A stretch of DNA of 32,872 nt from Acidobacteriota bacterium (GCA_030066195.1 JASJCB010000108.1:1-32872); one strand, 5' to 3'; counted from the stretch's first letter, positions 1 through 9,043 are shown. Numbers and translations: made by a program. The notes: generated by a model not told the origin, from the letters alone.

Positions 1-444
1 ACCAGCCCCTCACTGACCCAACTGACGGAATATGTTGCCGAGGCGGATGATGCGGCCGAACGGCTCGACAAGGCCAAGGCCCTGGTGATGGACGCCCGCG
101 ACGACCTGGATGTGCAAAGAGCAGAGGTGGACAGGTTACACGGCTACCTGGCCAAGTTGCTGCGCGCCGCCATGCACGGGACGCCCAACCCCGCCCTGCG
201 CGACGAGATGCGCCGCTACGGTTATAACTTCCGACCCACCAAAAAGGAAGCGCCGCCGCAACCGGTGCAAGTCGAACAACCCGAAGAAGCTAAAGCCGAA
301 GGCGAACCGGCGGCGAACGTGGAGAAAAGCCGACCTTCGATATGGACCGGGCCGCCGCGAACCGCCCCCGGCAACTTTCGCAGTAATCACGACGCGACGC
401 GGTCCATCGAACCCTTGTCCCAATCGCCGCCCCCCGAGGGCTGA
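1..444 (+). CDS. C-terminal part of an unrecognised charged protein (5' truncated by window edge)
   Basis: The reading frame is open from base 1 and stops with TGA at 442-444, so at least 147 residues are present and the true start lies to the left. A GTG at 85 is possible, but nothing near it looks like a ribosome site and the frame continues upstream. The first ~50 residues are a charged heptad-like helix rich in Ala, Glu, Asp and Arg, which suggests a coiled coil. A short conserved-looking segment (PALRDEMRRYGYNF) follows. The last ~90 residues are Pro/Glu/Ala-rich and probably disordered, ending in SPPPEG. No catalytic motif, signal peptide or membrane segment is visible. I do not recognise the family; it could be a structural or accessory protein whose informative part lies outside the window. 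Confidence 0.6.
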   Translation, partial: TSPSLTQLTEYVAEADDAAERLDKAKALVMDARDDLDVQRAEVDRLHGYLAKLLRAAMHGTPNPALRDEMRRYGYNFRPTKKEAPPQPVQVEQPEEAKAEGEPAANVEKSRPSIWTGPPRTAPGNFRSNHDATRSIEPLSQSPPPEG

Positions 445-786
445 ATGACGGAGCGGATTCACGCCGAGTGGGATTCTTGGTGGTAACTGAGCTCGGGATT
501 TCAGGCGGCGGACTGTCAAACTGGCAGGAACCCCGGATGCCTCCATCCTCCTCCCCCCCACCGGGGGGCCGGCCTTTCTCCCGGGCGAAATAACCGAGGT
601 ATGCGGCCCCTCGCACCTTGAACAGCACCCCGCAACGTACACCGATTTCGAAAATCAGGGCGGTGTTCGATATCATGTATCTCCAATTATTTGGCCGTAA
701 TAATCCGCCGATATTGGGAAGATCTTTAGAAATCAGAAAAACGAACGATAAAAAAATTGACGATATATTGGAAGAAGAGGAAGTCC
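445..786. other. Intergenic region with a C6/G6 hairpin
   Basis: No credible gene is seen in these ~340 bases. CCCCCC at 554-559 can pair with GGGGGG at 563-568 around a 3-nt loop, followed by CCGGCC and a TTTCTC stretch; this could be the terminator of the upstream gene, although the T-run is poor. From about 640 the sequence becomes A+T-rich, with a TATATT at 764-769, and probably carries the promoter of the glycosyltransferase gene. I could not fix a convincing -35 box. Confidence 0.4.
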
Positions 787-2097
787 ATGCCGGCCCTTTA
801 CGACCCACCGACCGGAGATGGCGCCGATACGATCTCTATCGTAATCACCCACCGGAAATCGAAAACATCACTCAAACGCCTGTTGGATTCTCTGGCCGTT
901 CAGAAGCAACTCATCGCGGAAGTCATCATCCTGCACCAGGATGCCGATGAGGCTTGGGATGATCTGATCTCCGACAGCGCGCCGCCTCTGAAGTTCATAC
1001 CCTCCGGGCCTTCGACCAGAACGATGATCAACCGAGGCTTTCAGGAAGCCCGTACCGATTATGTCCTCCTCTGTCATGACGATGTAGAATTGCCGAAGGG
1101 TTATCTGGCGGCCCTTCGCCGACAAGCCGAACTCGGTGCGGGCGCCGTCTCGGGCATGTTCCTGGTTCCCGGGGAGACCATCGAGTCTTCCACTCAATTC
1201 CCGATCCCCTCCTTAAGCGGGTTGTGTTATCGGTTTCTGTTTCAACTCCCGATTTGCTATGACCTGCAACGGCTTGAGACGGGTTCTCTCGGCAGGCCGA
1301 TTGCCCGACTGTTGAAACGATATTACGGTTCGCTCGAAAACCAATTCACCCGGGCAGGTTGGCCTCTGATCACGCAAATGGACGGACCCGCCTTTCGAGT
1401 AAAAGTATGGCCCACCCTGGCCTGTCTCATTCGTCGTGATTGGTATACGCCGTTCGACGAGAATCTTGAGGCCGACGGAACCGCGGAATGTCTTGAATTG
1501 TCGATGAAGCTGCCGGGTCCGATCACGGTAACCCGCGAAGTCGGCTTAATTTACTATGGAAACGGAAAGTCGCTGGTGGATTCCGGCAAGGAATACTTCA
1601 AGCGCTTTTTGACGCTGCATTACCTGATGAGGGAAAATGCCCGGTTCGGTTGGACCAGTCGCCTTTGGCTGAAATGGTCTTTGTTGGGCGCCTATCTGGA
1701 TTGGCGCCGCCGCGGCTCGCACGAAAAAGCCGTTGCAGGTCTGACCGCCCTGCGCTTGATCTTTCTGGGAAAAAACCCGTACCTTCACGGCCGGCAGGCC
1801 GACGATATCGAACTCAATCTCGCGGAACGGCGGCAAGGAGTCGGTGAACGAAGATGCTGTCACGATCGACGTGACGGAGGTGACCGACGGAATCAGGCCG
1901 AACGGCGGCGGGGAGAAGACCGCCGCCGAAGCGTGGACAGGCGCCTGGTGGTCGGACGCAGGCGTGTAGATTTCGGCGGGCCCGGAGACCGTCGCGTGGA
2001 AAAGGTCGACAGGCGTCAAACCAGGGATCGGCGTTCCGGTAGAAATGACCGAAGGCGACCGGTCAAACCCTGTTTCCCGGAGCTTGGATTCCTTTGA
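787..2097 (+). CDS. Family-2-like glycosyltransferase with Arg/Asp-repeat C-terminal tail
   Basis: A protein of 436 residues. ATG 787 is preferred over the TTG at 757 because GAGG at 777-780 lies six bases upstream. Residues ~14-105 have the GT-A nucleotide-binding pattern: a beta strand (TISIVITHRKS), then a second strand EVIILHQDAD, then VLLCHDDVELP, whose HDD (97-99) is in the place of the metal-binding DXD motif. The family transfers a sugar from a nucleotide sugar to glycans, lipids or proteins at the cytoplasmic side; the acceptor cannot be told. Residues ~190-350 are a less conserved helical region without clear membrane spans. The tail (~residues 345-425) is extremely basic, with about eight DRR and three ERR motifs separated by short variable spacers. 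Such tails are not part of the catalytic domain. The tail is in frame and ends at a normal stop, so it is not obviously a frameshift artefact. Confidence 0.75.
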   Translation: MPALYDPPTGDGADTISIVITHRKSKTSLKRLLDSLAVQKQLIAEVIILHQDADEAWDDLISDSAPPLKFIPSGPSTRTMINRGFQEARTDYVLLCHDDVELPKGYLAALRRQAELGAGAVSGMFLVPGETIESSTQFPIPSLSGLCYRFLFQLPICYDLQRLETGSLGRPIARLLKRYYGSLENQFTRAGWPLITQMDGPAFRVKVWPTLACLIRRDWYTPFDENLEADGTAECLELSMKLPGPITVTREVGLIYYGNGKSLVDSGKEYFKRFLTLHYLMRENARFGWTSRLWLKWSLLGAYLDWRRRGSHEKAVAGLTALRLIFLGKNPYLHGRQADDIELNLAERRQGVGERRCCHDRRDGGDRRNQAERRRGEDRRRSVDRRLVVGRRRVDFGGPGDRRVEKVDRRQTRDRRSGRNDRRRPVKPCFPELGFL

Positions 2098-2139
2098 TCC
2101 ACGCGGGTCTCAGTTCCCACCTCTTCTTCTGTTCGGTGT

Positions 2140-3072
2140 TCAGGTTTCTAAAAGCGGTTCCACGGTTAGACTTCGTTTTTTGCGGTTGGAGCGGACCTTG
2201 TCCAGCGAAATAACCAGCACCGCCAGCAGGATGATAACCGCGGCAAAAATAGTTTTGCCCGTGATTACCTCATCGGCCACAAGCCAACCGAGAAATAGCG
2301 CCACCAGGGGGTTGACATAACTGTGCGTGCCAACTTGCGCGGGCGTGGCCGCTTTGACCAGCCACAAATAGGTAGGGAACACGATCAGTGAACCGAAGAT
2401 GATCAGGTAAAGCCAGGCGCCGAAGCTAACCAGGGTTATTTCGCTCGGATGGAATCGGGACCATTCGCCTATGGCCCCGCTGAAAAGGAGCAGCACCACG
2501 CCGCCCATCATCATTTGGAGGGACGTGGTCTGCATCGCGTTCATGGGCAGCGATACGTGGCGGGCGTAGATGGAGCCTGCCGACCAGCAAAAGGTGCTGA
2601 TCAGCAGGACGATCAGCGCGCCGATGTGAACGGCGCCGCCCAGTTCCTCGGGCCCGATCAGTAAAGCGGCGCCGACAATGCCCAAACCGATGCCGGCCAC
2701 ACCGAGCCGGCCGGGTCGAGCGCCGCCGGGCTGCATCGATTCCAGCAATACCAACCACACCGGCGAAATACACACCAGCAGGGAGGTCACCCCGGATGGA
2801 ATATACATCTCGATCCAGGCCATCAAGCCGGTGCCCATGACGATCATCAGCATGGCGAGGGTGAAGGAGGGAAAAAGGTATTTCAATCGTAAAGGAACGG
2901 GGCCGCGTTGCAGGGCCAAAGGGTAGAGCAGCAAGCCGCCCAATAGGAAACGGCTGCCCATCATGAGAAACGGCGGGACCGTCTCGATGGCCAATTTAAT
3001 GGCCAGGTAGGTAGAACCCCAAACGAAATAAACCACACCGAAAGCCAGGAGAAATTTCATGCGGAAAGACAT
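2140..3072 (-). CDS. EamA/DMT-family transporter (YedA-like exporter)
   Basis: A 310-residue polytopic membrane protein with about ten hydrophobic segments arranged as two EamA repeats. The N-terminal signature FVWGSTYLAIKLAIETVPPF and, in the second half, the TFCWSAGSIYARH and YLWLVKAATPAQVGTHSYVNP segments are typical of the drug/metabolite transporter superfamily, especially the YedA-like group. Members export amino acids or other metabolites across the inner membrane. An upstream in-frame start at 3117 exists, but ATG 3072 has GGAGG six bases before it, giving the usual family length. The gene lies 48 bases downstream of an Lrp/AsnC regulator on the same strand, a classic pairing for amino-acid exporters, so the substrate may be an amino acid (inference). 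It is convergent with the glycosyltransferase gene, with only 42 bases between the stops. Confidence 0.85.
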   Translation of the reverse strand: MSFRMKFLLAFGVVYFVWGSTYLAIKLAIETVPPFLMMGSRFLLGGLLLYPLALQRGPVPLRLKYLFPSFTLAMLMIVMGTGLMAWIEMYIPSGVTSLLVCISPVWLVLLESMQPGGARPGRLGVAGIGLGIVGAALLIGPEELGGAVHIGALIVLLISTFCWSAGSIYARHVSLPMNAMQTTSLQMMMGGVVLLLFSGAIGEWSRFHPSEITLVSFGAWLYLIIFGSLIVFPTYLWLVKAATPAQVGTHSYVNPLVALFLGWLVADEVITGKTIFAAVIILLAVLVISLDKVRSNRKKRSLTVEPLLET

Positions 3073-3120
3073 GACGCACCTCCAACCCATCATCCGACCC
3101 TCCCCCGGGTCGTGCATCGG

Positions 3121-3594
3121 CTATGCGGAGACCTGTTCCTCGATATCGAGGGGCAGGTTCAGCGTATCCTTGGTTGTCTCCAAAACAATCGTGGTTTTGG
3201 TAGAGATAATGGAGTCAATCGACGAAAACTTGTCACGCAGCATGGCATTCAAGCTGCCGGTATCGCGAGACCGAACCTTGACCAGGTAACAATCCTCACC
3301 GGTAATGCTGTGCACGGACAAAACCTCGTCCAGCGCACTGAGCCTGGAAGCGGTATCGTGACACCAGCAGCCGTCCGTGGTTTTGACGAAGATGTAGGCC
3401 AGCAGACCGTAACCCAGGTTTCCGGCATCGATGCGCGCGTGGTAACCCGTAATCACCCCGCGTTCTTCCAGTTTGCGGATCCGTTCATGGATGGCCGAGG
3501 AGGCCATACCGACACGCCGCGCAATTTCGGCGTTGGACAGGCGAGCATCTTCCTGGAGCAGGGCCAGAATCTTGCGGTCGGTTTCGTCGATCAT
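3121..3594 (-). CDS. Lrp/AsnC family transcriptional regulator
   Basis: 157 residues, the normal length for the family. Residues 1-60 are the winged helix-turn-helix (IDETDRKILALLQEDARLSN, then AEIARRVGMASSAIHERIRKL). Residues ~65-150 form the RAM/AsnC effector-binding domain, with the usual VHSITGEDCYLVKVRSRD core. The family forms dimers to octamers and responds to amino acids. The start ATG at 3594 has a GAGGT ribosome site about six bases upstream. It is the first gene of a two-gene unit with the EamA exporter, which it probably controls. An unusual feature is a DGCWCHD stretch in the effector domain, where the two nearby cysteines are not typical. Confidence 0.9.
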   Translation of the reverse strand: MIDETDRKILALLQEDARLSNAEIARRVGMASSAIHERIRKLEERGVITGYHARIDAGNLGYGLLAYIFVKTTDGCWCHDTASRLSALDEVLSVHSITGEDCYLVKVRSRDTGSLNAMLRDKFSSIDSIISTKTTIVLETTKDTLNLPLDIEEQVSA

Positions 3595-3650
3595 ACGGCC
3601 ACCTCATCAAAAAAACGTCAGATCATCGGCGCACAACCCGATCTACCATC

Positions 3651-3678
3651 AATCTATCTCATTAAAGAAAGAAGTCAA
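3651..3678 (-). promoter_or_regulatory. Putative sigma70-like promoter of the lrp-like/eamA unit
   Basis: Reading the minus strand, TTGACT (3678-3673) is followed after 16 bases by TAGATT (3656-3651). The start codon of the Lrp-like gene lies about 57 bases further on. The A+T-rich setting supports this call, but the -10 matches the consensus at only four of six positions. Confidence 0.45.
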
Positions 3679-3893
3679 GATGAATCGTCAGATAAACTGT
3701 AAAACTAATGAAACATTCACGGCGCCGAGGACTAAACGGCGAATTATTGCCTGCTTCCAAACTATTTCAACGACGCGCGCGACTAACGCTTTTGAGTGCC
3801 TAAACCAAAACGGTGCACGCTTACGTTCTATGAATGATCGAAAAACCCCGGCCCGTCTCACGCCGACCGGAAGAGGGATTGGAGGTAGTTTCC

Positions 3894-4991
3894 ATGCTGT
3901 TGATTTTATGTGTGTTGATGTTTGAAGAACCTTGGACGATCAGAGAAACGGAATGTTTCCAACCGCTGCAACTGAACGAGGTGCGCGTTCATCCCAACGG
4001 CGAGGTGTTTGTTTTGAACTTCTCGGAGTCCAGGGTTCAGCACTACGATGCCCGGGGAAATTTCGTGCGGAACATCGGGCGTCGCGGTAAGGGACCTGGA
4101 GAGTTTACCTATCCGGCTCAGTTCTTCCTGTTCGAGGACAAGCTCTACATCTACGATTTTCTGGAGAGCATCGTCAGCGTATTCAAAACAGACGGTAGTT
4201 TTATCACGCGTTACCCCACCCCCGTGCGGAATGTGATTCTGGCCAAAATCGAGGGCGGTTGGGTTTACGGCACGTGGGGCATGATCGCCATGGGCGGCCC
4301 GGCGGAGTTGGTGTGGGCCGATGAGACTTTCACGGAAACCAGGGTTCTGCTGGAGATCGACGATGCCGGCTATTCGCAGGGTAATTGGACGGCGGACGGG
4401 CCTGACGGAAGGCCCATGGCGGTATACAGCAAATTGCCGACACGGCCTCAGCTCATCGCCTCCCCGGATTTTTCCACGGCCTATTTTGCAGACAACCACG
4501 GTTTCCACATCAAGGTGATCGATGCGGCCAAAAAAGCGGTCGTGCACACCATCGACCGCGATGACCCGCCTATTCCGTTCGACGATGAATGGGGTAGGAG
4601 CGGTTCGGAAGAGGTGCGCGAGCGGCGCAAACGCAATTCGCCCGGTGTACGTTTTGTGGTCAACACGCCGGAGTATTTCCCGGTGATCCGACAGGTTGCT
4701 TTCGACCCGGCCGGGCGCATGGTGGTCGACCGTTGGCGGGGGAAGCCCGACGAAAACCACCACGCCGTGGTCATCGACGACAACGGCAGGGAACTGCCGG
4801 AACAATGGCGCTTTGAAGAATTACTGCGCCTGGTGGGCGTGGTCAAGGGTTTCGGTTACGTATCCTGTTTCGACGAGGCTTCCGAGGAAGCAAGCATCGT
4901 TCGAGTTCCTCTTCAGGATGTGCCGAGGTTCGTGGCCGCCAATCCGCTCTTCTCCCGCGAAACCAGCCGAACTATCAACATCGGTCGGTGA
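3894..4991 (+). CDS. Secreted six-bladed beta-propeller protein
   Basis: 365 residues. ATG 3894 is chosen over the longer frame from 3834 because GGAGG (3881-3885) precedes it and it starts with a short hydrophobic stretch (MLLILCVLM) that could act as a signal or anchor. Blade-like repeats run from ~residue 25: PLQLNEVRVHPNGEVFVLN, then SRVQHYDARGNFVRNIGRRG with KGPGEFTYPAQF, the hallmark of the 6-bladed/NHL-like propeller family. A later repeat reads VAFDPAGRMVVDRWR. Such proteins usually act outside the inner membrane as binding scaffolds; no enzyme motif is visible. It is convergent with another propeller gene, with 15 bases between the stops, suggesting a functional or evolutionary pair. 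The specific ligand is unknown. Confidence 0.7.
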   Translation: MLLILCVLMFEEPWTIRETECFQPLQLNEVRVHPNGEVFVLNFSESRVQHYDARGNFVRNIGRRGKGPGEFTYPAQFFLFEDKLYIYDFLESIVSVFKTDGSFITRYPTPVRNVILAKIEGGWVYGTWGMIAMGGPAELVWADETFTETRVLLEIDDAGYSQGNWTADGPDGRPMAVYSKLPTRPQLIASPDFSTAYFADNHGFHIKVIDAAKKAVVHTIDRDDPPIPFDDEWGRSGSEEVRERRKRNSPGVRFVVNTPEYFPVIRQVAFDPAGRMVVDRWRGKPDENHHAVVIDDNGRELPEQWRFEELLRLVGVVKGFGYVSCFDEASEEASIVRVPLQDVPRFVAANPLFSRETSRTINIGR

Positions 4992-5006
4992 GAGCGGTTC
5001 GAAGCC

Positions 5007-5954
5007 CTACCGCTGAACGCGGCAGGGCACCAGAGTCATCACCTTTTGGTTGGGGTCCTTGAAATAAAGGGTTCCCGAGGTGGCGCCGACTACCTTCATG
5101 GTGGTGTCATAGGGATTGCCGATTGGGCTTCTGGACTTGGCTTCGAAAGCCTGGTAGGTGTAGTCGGAGCCTTTCAGGTTGCGGAAACCCACCACGAAGA
5201 TGCTGGCCGAGACAGCCTCCACCGCCACCACTTCGGAGAAACTGTCTTGTAGTTTTCTCAATTCCTTAGGGTTTTTGGATACCTTGGCCAGCCTCTTGTA
5301 GTTGACCTTGCGCCAGCGGTCGTCCGCTACCACCATTTCACCGATGTTGTTCAGGTTCTCGTCGAGAATGCTCACCGAATTGGAAAGACTTTGCCCGCAA
5401 ATGATGTTGATTTGACCGTTCACCTTCACCTGGGCGCTAAACGCCTGGCGCACCACGGGCGACATATCCGTCAATCGCGCGTCAATCACTTGATAACCGT
5501 AATTTTGGATTTTGAAATCTCTGTCAAAGCGCGCCATCAGGTATTTTCCCTCCGCTAGGGAGATAGGCGCCACATAACCTCCCTCCACCAACAAGAGGTC
5601 GCCTACCTGAAAGAACAAGTCGAATTTGGTATCCTTCCGGCCGATCATTTTTCCCTGTTCGTTCCAAAAACTGAAATAGCGGCCGGCGCCGTCATAGACC
5701 ATGATCATACGGTGTTTGTCCAACCAACTGATGCGCGAGGGTAATTGGAAGACATCGCCCTTTTCCCCCAGGCGGGCCAGGTGCGTTCCGTCTTTTTTAA
5801 AGACATGCACCACCAAATCATTTTCATCCGCGATCAGGATATAGTTACTTGTAATGGTGATCCGTTCAAATGGAATAGGCGGCAGGTTCAGTTTTACAGG
5901 CGCTTCCTCTTGATAGGTTACCTGCCCGAATAATAAAAGGAAAAACAGACCCAT
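5007..5954 (-). CDS. Secreted propeller-like hypothetical protein
   Basis: 315 residues starting at ATG 5954 with an AAGGGGG ribosome site just upstream. The N-terminus MGLFFLLLFGQVTYQEE looks like a very short signal peptide. Blade-like stretches are visible: ERITITSNYILIADENDLVV, VHVFKKDGTHLARLGEKGDVF and SVSILDENLNNIGEMVV. These match the general beta-propeller pattern seen in its convergent neighbour, and the two probably share a fold. No catalytic residues are recognisable. It uses more A+T-rich codons than its neighbours by eye. The gene stands alone on its strand, downstream of the TRAP operon by 264 bases. Confidence 0.6.
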   Translation of the reverse strand: MGLFFLLLFGQVTYQEEAPVKLNLPPIPFERITITSNYILIADENDLVVHVFKKDGTHLARLGEKGDVFQLPSRISWLDKHRMIMVYDGAGRYFSFWNEQGKMIGRKDTKFDLFFQVGDLLLVEGGYVAPISLAEGKYLMARFDRDFKIQNYGYQVIDARLTDMSPVVRQAFSAQVKVNGQINIICGQSLSNSVSILDENLNNIGEMVVADDRWRKVNYKRLAKVSKNPKELRKLQDSFSEVVAVEAVSASIFVVGFRNLKGSDYTYQAFEAKSRSPIGNPYDTTMKVVGATSGTLYFKDPNQKVMTLVPCRVQR

Positions 5955-6218
5955 TATTCCCCCTTAAGGAATTTCATGTAAATTGGGTGATAAAAGGATA
6001 CCGCTCCGGGTGTGATTGATTGGGTATCGGGGATGATTCAGTGCGGCCCTCCGGCCGGGCGGTCTGCGACAAGACCTACAGGAATCCCCGCACTTTTCTT
6101 TATCGCCACAAACCGGTAAAAATTTAATCATGAATCTTTTCCCGCCGTGTAAACCATTTTTAGGTAATTGCTTTGCCCTGGTGCAGGCAGAATGCTCCCC
6201 CCTTTCCCTATCTCATCC
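5955..6218. other. Intergenic region downstream of the TRAP operon
   Basis: 264 bases between two minus-strand genes. It should hold the 3' end of the TRAP operon transcript and the promoter for the propeller gene. I see a G+C-rich patch near 6045-6065 and A+T-rich sequence near 6095-6170, but no hairpin with a T-run and no convincing promoter. Confidence 0.3.
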
Positions 6219-8045
6219 TCACAAGAAAATAGCGGGCAAAAAGCTGGTCAGGTAGGGGACATAGGTCACCAGCAGAACGGCCCCCGCCCGAATGGCAAGA
6301 AACGGCAAGGCCGCGCGATAGACCTCCGGCAGAGACACGCGAAAGCGGTGGGAGGCAAGAAACAGGTTCATGCCCACCGGCGGGGTCATATAGCCCAACT
6401 CCAGGTTTACCAAAAAGATGATGCCCATATGGTAGGGGTCGATGCCGTAATGTTGACCCAAGGGAGCCACCAACGGCACCACGACAACCACCGCGGAAAA
6501 GATGTCCATCACACAGCCGACCAGGATGAGGAACAGGTTGAACATCAGCAGGAACACCAGCGGTTCGGCCACCACGGCCTGGACCTTCTCCAGGGCCTGG
6601 CCCGGGATATCGGCAAAAACCAGGTAGTTGGTCAGTCCCAGGGCAATGCCCAGGATGATGAGCACCGCGCCGATCAGCACGGATGCCTTGCCCGCCACGC
6701 GGACCAGATCTCGTCTGACGGAAAGGTCACGGCGAATAATGAATTCCAAAAAGAAGGCATAGAGCACGGTTAGCGCCGCCGCCTCCACCAGGGTGGTCAG
6801 GCCGCCGAGGATGCTGCCCAGAACTACCAGCGGAATTGCCGTTTCCCACTTGGCGTCCCAGAGGGCGCGTACGGCATCGCGCCAAATGAAGGCTTGCTTT
6901 TGGATACCGGACTTGCGGCTGCTGAAGTAGACGAACAGCGCCACCATGGTGATTTCCAAAACGCCCGGGGTCATACCGGCCAGAAAGAGGTGTTTCACAT
7001 CCAACTCGGCTACCATGGCGTAGAGGATAATGGCCAGGGACGGAGGAAAGAGCAACCCCAAGGAGCCGGCAGAGGTCAGCAGGCCGGTGGTGAAGCGTTG
7101 GGTTTGTCCGTCCTGGGTGAGCATGGGGAACATAAGGCCGCCCATGGCCAGAATGGTTACGCCGCTGCCGCCGGTGAAACTGGTAAAGAAGGCACAGACG
7201 AAAATAGCCACTACGGCCACGCCGCCCGGCAGCCAGCCGAAGAAGGCGCGGAACAAGGCAACCAGTCGTTTCGGCGTGCCGCCCTCGGCCAGGATGAAGC
7301 CGGCCAATGTGAAGAGCGGAATGGTGGGCAGCATGGGTTTGATGGAGAGGTTATAGGCTTCGAGGGCAATGGCGGAAATCGGATCGTAGTTTTGCCAGAG
7401 CAGCACCGCGGCCAGTCCGCCGAGGGCCGCGAAGATGGGCAAACCCAGCGCGGTCGCGACAACGATGAGCGTGATCAACGGCCAGGTGAGACCGCTTTCA
7501 TCCGGCGCTTCATGTAGAGACAGCAGCCAGGGGATGACGGGAAAGACGGCAGCAATCAATCGCTCCGGTAGCTTTGCCGCGGTCTGCCACCAAAACCGCA
7601 GGCCCACCAACACCAGGCCCAGCGGAATGACCATTTCGATGATCCAAACCGGCACGCCGAGCGCCAGCATACGGCCCCCCTCGCGTTCGGCCAGGGCAAA
7701 CACCCAACCGCCCCAGGCCAGGGAAAGACTGATCGCCAGGAGGGTTCCGGCCACGAAGGTATTGCGTATCCGCTGTTTCAGACCCTCACCGGATTTCCCC
7801 GGGGCTGTCAACGACAGCAACTCGCCCTCGCGTGCGGCGAGCGCGGCGCCCAGGAACCCCACCAACAGCACCAGGTGCTGGACCCACAATGCGGCGCCCG
7901 GAATGCCGCGGGTATAGACCTTGCGAATCAGGATTTCGGCGAGAGGGATGACAGCCATCAACAGGAGAGCCGTTACGGAGACCGCATCCTCCCAACGTTT
8001 CAGCCTGCCTCGACCGGCTGTTTCCACTCCCTCGACCTGTTTCAA
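6219..8045 (-). CDS. TRAP transporter fused small+large permease (TatQM / DctQM)
   Basis: 608 residues, two permease subunits in one chain. Residues ~15-185 are the four-helix DctQ-like small subunit; ~190-608 are the DctM large subunit with about a dozen hydrophobic spans. DctM signatures include PTIPLFTLAGFILAEGG, FTSFTGGSGVTILAMGGLM, SAGSLGLLFPPSLAIILY and NLELGYMTPPVGMNLFLAS. The complex uses a sodium (or proton) gradient to move a solute, often a carboxylate, through the inner membrane. The most likely start is TTG at 8045, overlapping the TGA of the binding-protein gene by four bases (TTGA), which suggests translational coupling; no strong ribosome site precedes it. It is the third gene of the operon with TatT and TatP. 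The fused QM arrangement and TatT partner match the TPAT transporter known from Treponema pallidum. Confidence 0.9.
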   Translation of the reverse strand: MKQVEGVETAGRGRLKRWEDAVSVTALLLMAVIPLAEILIRKVYTRGIPGAALWVQHLVLLVGFLGAALAAREGELLSLTAPGKSGEGLKQRIRNTFVAGTLLAISLSLAWGGWVFALAEREGGRMLALGVPVWIIEMVIPLGLVLVGLRFWWQTAAKLPERLIAAVFPVIPWLLSLHEAPDESGLTWPLITLIVVATALGLPIFAALGGLAAVLLWQNYDPISAIALEAYNLSIKPMLPTIPLFTLAGFILAEGGTPKRLVALFRAFFGWLPGGVAVVAIFVCAFFTSFTGGSGVTILAMGGLMFPMLTQDGQTQRFTTGLLTSAGSLGLLFPPSLAIILYAMVAELDVKHLFLAGMTPGVLEITMVALFVYFSSRKSGIQKQAFIWRDAVRALWDAKWETAIPLVVLGSILGGLTTLVEAAALTVLYAFFLEFIIRRDLSVRRDLVRVAGKASVLIGAVLIILGIALGLTNYLVFADIPGQALEKVQAVVAEPLVFLLMFNLFLILVGCVMDIFSAVVVVVPLVAPLGQHYGIDPYHMGIIFLVNLELGYMTPPVGMNLFLASHRFRVSLPEVYRAALPFLAIRAGAVLLVTYVPYLTSFLPAIFL

Positions 8046-9043
8046 GGCGATGCCTTACTCGCCCGAAATTCGTCACGCAGCTTGCGCACCCTGTCGAACA
8101 TGTCGGCCGGCACCAGGTTGCTCCTGATTCGGGGCCAGGCCGATTCAGTCACCCGGCGCCAACTCTCGACCACATCGCCGGAGATGCCGGTGACGTTCAG
8201 GCCGCGCTTCTTCATGGCTTCCAGGGAACTAACCTCCTGGGCTCGAGCCGCTTCGCGCAGTTTCTTGCCGGCCTCATCGGCAATGCGCCTGATGGTGGGG
8301 TGATGCTGCTCGGGAATTTTATCCCACGCTTTCCGGCTGAGAACCACCGCGCCCTGCAACGGCGCCCACGGCAAGTTGATCATGTTGGGCGCGTACCGAT
8401 AGAGTTGGGTGCCCTCGGCGATCATAATGGGCAGAAAGCAGGAATTCACCAGGCCGGTCTGCATGCCGGAGATCAGGTCCACCGTGGTTATGGGCACCGG
8501 ATTGAACCCTGCCCATTTGAAGATATCGCCCATCACCGATTCACTGGCGGAGGAGGCCATCTTGCTCTTCTTCATCTGGTCGGGAGTTTCCATTTTGTTC
8601 TTGGAGAAGAAGTAGAGCCAACCGACATCGGACCAGGCAAGCACCACAAACTTCTTCTTGAGCAGCGCCTCGCCCAATTCGTCGTTGACGCGTTGACGGA
8701 CGTAATCCCATTCCTCATAATCGTTGAACATCATGGGAACGCTGACGGCGTAGGCTGCCGGTTCAATTTCACCCAAACCGCCGTTGGAGATAGCCGCGGC
8801 CTGTAGTTGTCCGATGCGCATCTTGCGAATCATTTCGCTTTCATCGCCCACTACCCCTCCGGGGTACAACCGAATCATTACTTGCCCATCCGTCTGCTTA
8901 CGCACGTCCTGGCTCATTTGCATAAGGATCTTATGCCAGGCGGAACCCTTGGGCGCCAACGTACCCATACGGATGACGGTCTTGCCCGCAAACAAGGGGG
9001 CGAAATTTGAAAGCAAAAGAATCGAAAAAAGCAAACGCATCAT
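8042..9043 (-). CDS. TRAP transporter periplasmic solute-binding protein (TatP / DctP family)
   Basis: 333 residues with a clear signal peptide (MMRLLFSILLLSNFAPLFAG). The mature protein begins KTVIRMGTLAPKGSAWHKIL, the conserved first strand and helix of DctP-type binding proteins. The family hallmark region follows (GMQTGLVNSCFLPIMIAEG, then MINLPWAPLQGAVVLSRKAW), where an arginine normally binds a carboxylate in classic DctP. In this copy the usual Arg region is not obvious to me, which fits the TatP branch, proposed to bind hydrophobic ligands instead. The start ATG 9043 has AGGGAG upstream. Twelve bases separate it from the stop of tatT, and it overlaps the permease gene by four bases, so the three are one transcript. 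Confidence 0.88.
   Translation of the reverse strand: MMRLLFSILLLSNFAPLFAGKTVIRMGTLAPKGSAWHKILMQMSQDVRKQTDGQVMIRLYPGGVVGDESEMIRKMRIGQLQAAAISNGGLGEIEPAAYAVSVPMMFNDYEEWDYVRQRVNDELGEALLKKKFVVLAWSDVGWLYFFSKNKMETPDQMKKSKMASSASESVMGDIFKWAGFNPVPITTVDLISGMQTGLVNSCFLPIMIAEGTQLYRYAPNMINLPWAPLQGAVVLSRKAWDKIPEQHHPTIRRIADEAGKKLREAARAQEVSSLEAMKKRGLNVTGISGDVVESWRRVTESAWPRIRSNLVPADMFDRVRKLRDEFRASKASP

Noticed and set aside
3906..4805. 299-residue open frame on the minus strand
   Set aside because: It is the antisense shadow of the propeller gene 3894-4991; no ribosome site and no family-like composition.
5005..5027. CCCTACCGC/GCGGCAGGG hairpin as a bidirectional terminator between the convergent propeller genes
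   Set aside because: It has one mismatch, overlaps the end of the minus-strand coding sequence and lacks a T-run.
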